From Colius striatus (lineage: Eukaryota > Chordata > Aves > Coliiformes > Coliidae): a DNA stretch of 64,000 nt. Location of the stretch: positions 10,557,501-10,621,500 of the forward strand of contig NC_084765.1 of NCBI RefSeq assembly GCF_028858725.1. The letters are read 5' to 3'. Below, piece after piece: positions 60,986-64,000 of this stretch (the stretch's first letter is position 1; every line of letters begins with the position of its first letter). The notes beneath the pieces are model-generated. The model ran no database searches. It worked only from the letters and a program-made list of their open reading frames with translations, and was not told where the DNA came from. The translations under genes were made by a program, and so were the position numbers.

Positions 60986-63900
60986 TTTCTGAATGTCTCC
61001 CACTGAAAAAGCTTTGGCTGACAACTAATTTACCTTCAGAAGGAAACATCAGCGAGAGTTGACTTGGATTGGAGACTGTCTTAAGATTCTTAACAATAAT
61101 TGTGTTTAGCGTGCAAATGAACTCTAAATAAGGTCACAGACAAGATTAGCCAGTAAAGGTGTGCTGTGATGAGGAAGATGAAATTGTGCTGAAGAAATGG
61201 TAGAGGAGTTTGCCTTGTGGTCCAGTGTATGCTTTATCAGTCAGTATGTGCTTAATTTCCTAATGCTTGAACTTTTCCCCAGGTCACATGCATGTTCTAT
61301 ATCAAGTGGCAGTGACTATTAGCTGCCTGTTTCTCAAATCAGATTGGCAAAAAACCCATGAGTTTATTGATGTTGCATTGTACAGGCTTGAAATGTCATC
61401 TATTAAATACTCAAAATATCTTACTTACTAGAGCCTTTGTCCCTAGTGCAATTTTTTTCTTCTTGATATTCAGACTTGACAAGTGATGTACTTGTAATGG
61501 TGAAACAGTTGCTTGCTGGTCTGGGTTTGGCCAGTAAGGGAAGTGCAAGTGCTTCAGCCTGCACCTTTTCTTCTGCATCAGGGGAGATGGAAAGAGTGGA
61601 GTGTGAGAAAACTGCTTGAGTTTGTAAGTGGGCTTGCTTGGACAGAGGGGGAGCTTTTGTCTGTGCTGCATTGGGGGATGGGGTTTGGCTCTCCCCAGTG
61701 GCTGGCAAGCAAGCCTTGGAAGGCTTCCTGAGCTACCGGTACAAGCAGTGGCCTTGGGCACCCTTACAAGTCAGATTCCTTGGATTCCTTCAGCTGCCTC
61801 ACTGCCTGCCTGTCCAGGGGGTAGCGCTGTAAACAGGTTCTGTGCTCCTGCAAACCCAGTGCCCTTCCACGTGTTCCATGGCCCTTGCAGGCTGTTTCAG
61901 TAATGTTATATACTGAGCAGTAAACAGGAGAGCTGGGTTTTAGAGTTCAGAGATGGAAAGCACTAACCCATCTTTGAGCAGCAGGAGGACAGGAGCTATC
62001 TGCTTTTCATGTAGATTGAACTGCTGTGCACTGGTGAGTGGTGAGCAGTGATCAACATCAGGCCTCCAAAAACTGAGAGGTATGTTGTTCCTTCCCCTAT
62101 TTCCTCTCTGTAGAGTCATGGAGGGGCTGCAGGGTTTACCCCTTGCTTCACGTGTGTTCTAGGGGAGGTGAAGGTGCTTTTCAAGTGAATGACCTTCATT
62201 CTCATTCAGGTTCTTCAGTTAAATACCTTTATGGTGCTAGAGGGATATAAGCACAGTTTGAAGCTTCATCTGCTCCAAATTCTGCACAGGGATTTTAACG
62301 TTGTTTCAGTAACAGTTGTGTTAAACAGTCTGTTCAGTTCATGTTTAAGCTCTGCTGTTAGCACTAACAAATGTGCATATCACTGTACTACTCCATCTGC
62401 ACTCCGTTTACATGTTACTGGATAAACCGTGAGCTAGAGGAAGCAGAAATCATGAAAGAAGTCTCTGACCAGTAGACATTAGAGGAAGGCAAGAGTAGGA
62501 GATGCAAGCTAAAACTATTCCCAGTCAGAACTTGAGAATAGAACCAGAACCTGCACTATTTTGTTTTGGTAGTTAAGCTGGTAGCTGTATGATCTGAACA
62601 GCATAACTAAGCCTTTTATTCTTGTGCAGCTGGAAATGCGATTGCTCCAGTCTTAGGTCTTTGTGCAGGGAGGCTTTGCTGCTCGGGTCATTGGGCATGA
62701 AGGGTGAGCTGGCTGTGCTCTTCGAGCCGGTAAACAGGTGGGCTCCCAGGAGCCTGGGGTAGGAAACCTGTACCAGTTCTAGTCATTGGCTTCACCTTCA
62801 GCACTGGGCAACAAGGTTGCAGTTACCTTGCGGGAAACTTCGCTGCCATCTGTTGGAGATGCATGGTGGACAGTTACATGGGTTGATCTATGTCCAAAGT
62901 AAAGGTTCCTTCAAGAGAAGAGGCTGGTTCTTAAACACCTTGTAAAATCTCACCAAGACAGACCAAGTATAAAAGTGGGATTACTGGTCCTTAACACCAT
63001 CCTGTACAGCAGAACAGAGGTCTCTTTCTAGCATTGGTTATATTTAACATCTTGAGGAGGGATTCAGATGGGAAAAGCATCTGCACAGGTGTCGCTTTCC
63101 TTTGGGAAGACAGAAGGAGAAAGCCTTGTGAGGCCAGGGGAGGAGGAGGCTGTGTACAGGACAAAATCTTTGTGTATGACTTTGCTGACCTTTTTTTAAA
63201 AGGTGGAAGCTGTTAGCTGAAGGCTTACCTGGAGCTGGAGGGTTTTTTTTTTTTCCAGTGCAGTGAATAAACCCAAATAATGATTAGATAAATCTAGCAG
63301 TCACTGATAAACATGAGTTTAGAGCCAGTTAGTACCACTTACTCTCTAAAACCAGTGACCAGAGCCCTGGTGCAGCAAAGTGGAGAGCTTATTCCTGCAG
63401 CTGCTTGCAGAAACCTGTATTTATTTCTCCTGTTTGCTACATTTACTTCAAAGATGGAGATATTTTGGTGTGTTCTTGTTCTGTGTGCAGGGGAGGTGGA
63501 AGCATGTGGCACCATTGGTGTCACAAGTATTTCCCTAACTTGGAATAGATGAGGAGCAGGAGCTTAAGATAAACAGCAGTAGTGCAACTCCTGCAAGTCC
63601 ATGTGCTCTGCCCTGGGTAGGGGTGGAAGTGCTGTGAGGCTACTGCTAGAGCTCCCTGCCCCTGCTGTTTGACCAGGGTTAGAAAGGAAAAAAACAGGTA
63701 GTGCTGTGTGCCACCTCGTGTGAAAATGTGAGAGAATGGCTGAGGGGTAGTGTACGCCCTGGTTAAAGCAGGGCCTGGATATTCTCACCCTATGAGACAT
63801 GTTAATTTTGAAGCATTCATTGCTCAAGCAAGGAAGCAGTTGCTTTGACTACAAACCAGTTTTGAAGCTCATGACTTCATAAGAAAAATGAGAATTAGGA

Positions 63901-64000
63901 TGGGAGGGTAGTGTCAGAATGTGCTGAGATGTCACCCAGAGTACTGTTAGCAGATGCACTTGTGTGAAGGTACTTGTCCCTCTCTTGATGCAGATTGCTG
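60986..64000. other. Downstream intergenic flank, nothing recognised
   Basis: GC content is moderate and open frames are short with no family resemblance. In human and other vertebrates CTR9 lies beyond EIF4G2 in convergent orientation. I found no CTR9 coding exon on the minus strand here, so that gene, if present, starts outside the window. A T-run with a CAG (63,242-63,259) resembles a splice acceptor but has no supported exon. Confidence 0.5.

Noticed and set aside
61411..61903. Overlapping open frames downstream of EIF4G2, considered as CTR9 exons
   Set aside because: None shows the charged Glu/Lys/Arg-rich C-terminus expected of CTR9 or any TPR-like pattern, and there are no convincing splice sites.

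Overview
The window is eukaryotic and almost certainly from a bird. It has an AT-rich intergenic background, many chicken-repeat-1 (CR1) LINE fragments with the usual 3' tails (ATTCTRTG-type repeats), a sharp CpG island, and one compact intron-rich gene. I could not determine the species.

Layout. Positions 1 to about 49,230 look intergenic. No recognisable protein-coding gene is visible, only scattered CR1 copies (about 15.8-16.9, 22.0-23.7, 32.0-32.2, 33.9-34.5, 39.4, 40.3-40.9, 43.3-43.7 and 44.9 kb), short simple repeats, a long imperfect hairpin at 15.1 kb, and one exon-like 63-base segment at 38.1 kb. A CpG island runs from about 49,265 to 50,850. It holds the promoter, the non-coding first exon and the start of intron 1 of EIF4G2 (DAP5/p97/NAT1). 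The coding exons run from 51,584 to 60,223 on the + strand. My 21-exon coding model keeps phase at every junction and totals 2,709 bases (902 residues plus stop). It starts at a GTG, not an ATG. The box C/D snoRNA SNORD97 lies in an EIF4G2 intron at 56,403-56,553. Two poly(A) signals follow, at 60,397 and 60,961. The last 3 kb hold nothing I can identify.

How the parts work together. EIF4G2 encodes an eIF4G-like scaffold that lacks the eIF4E- and PABP-binding N-terminus and supports cap-independent or alternative translation initiation. The snoRNA is presumably processed from the spliced intron of its mRNA, so both products come from one housekeeping promoter.

Most interesting points: non-AUG initiation supported by an in-frame upstream stop with no intervening ATG; a SNORD97 copy whose guide for the wobble base of elongator tRNA-Met seems to be shortened; a short upstream ORF in the 5' leader; a cluster of YY1-type sites in early intron 1; the in-frame 38-codon cassette exon; the hairpin at 15.1 kb; and the exon-like segment at 38.1 kb. 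Comparisons with human genes are from memory, not from a database search.
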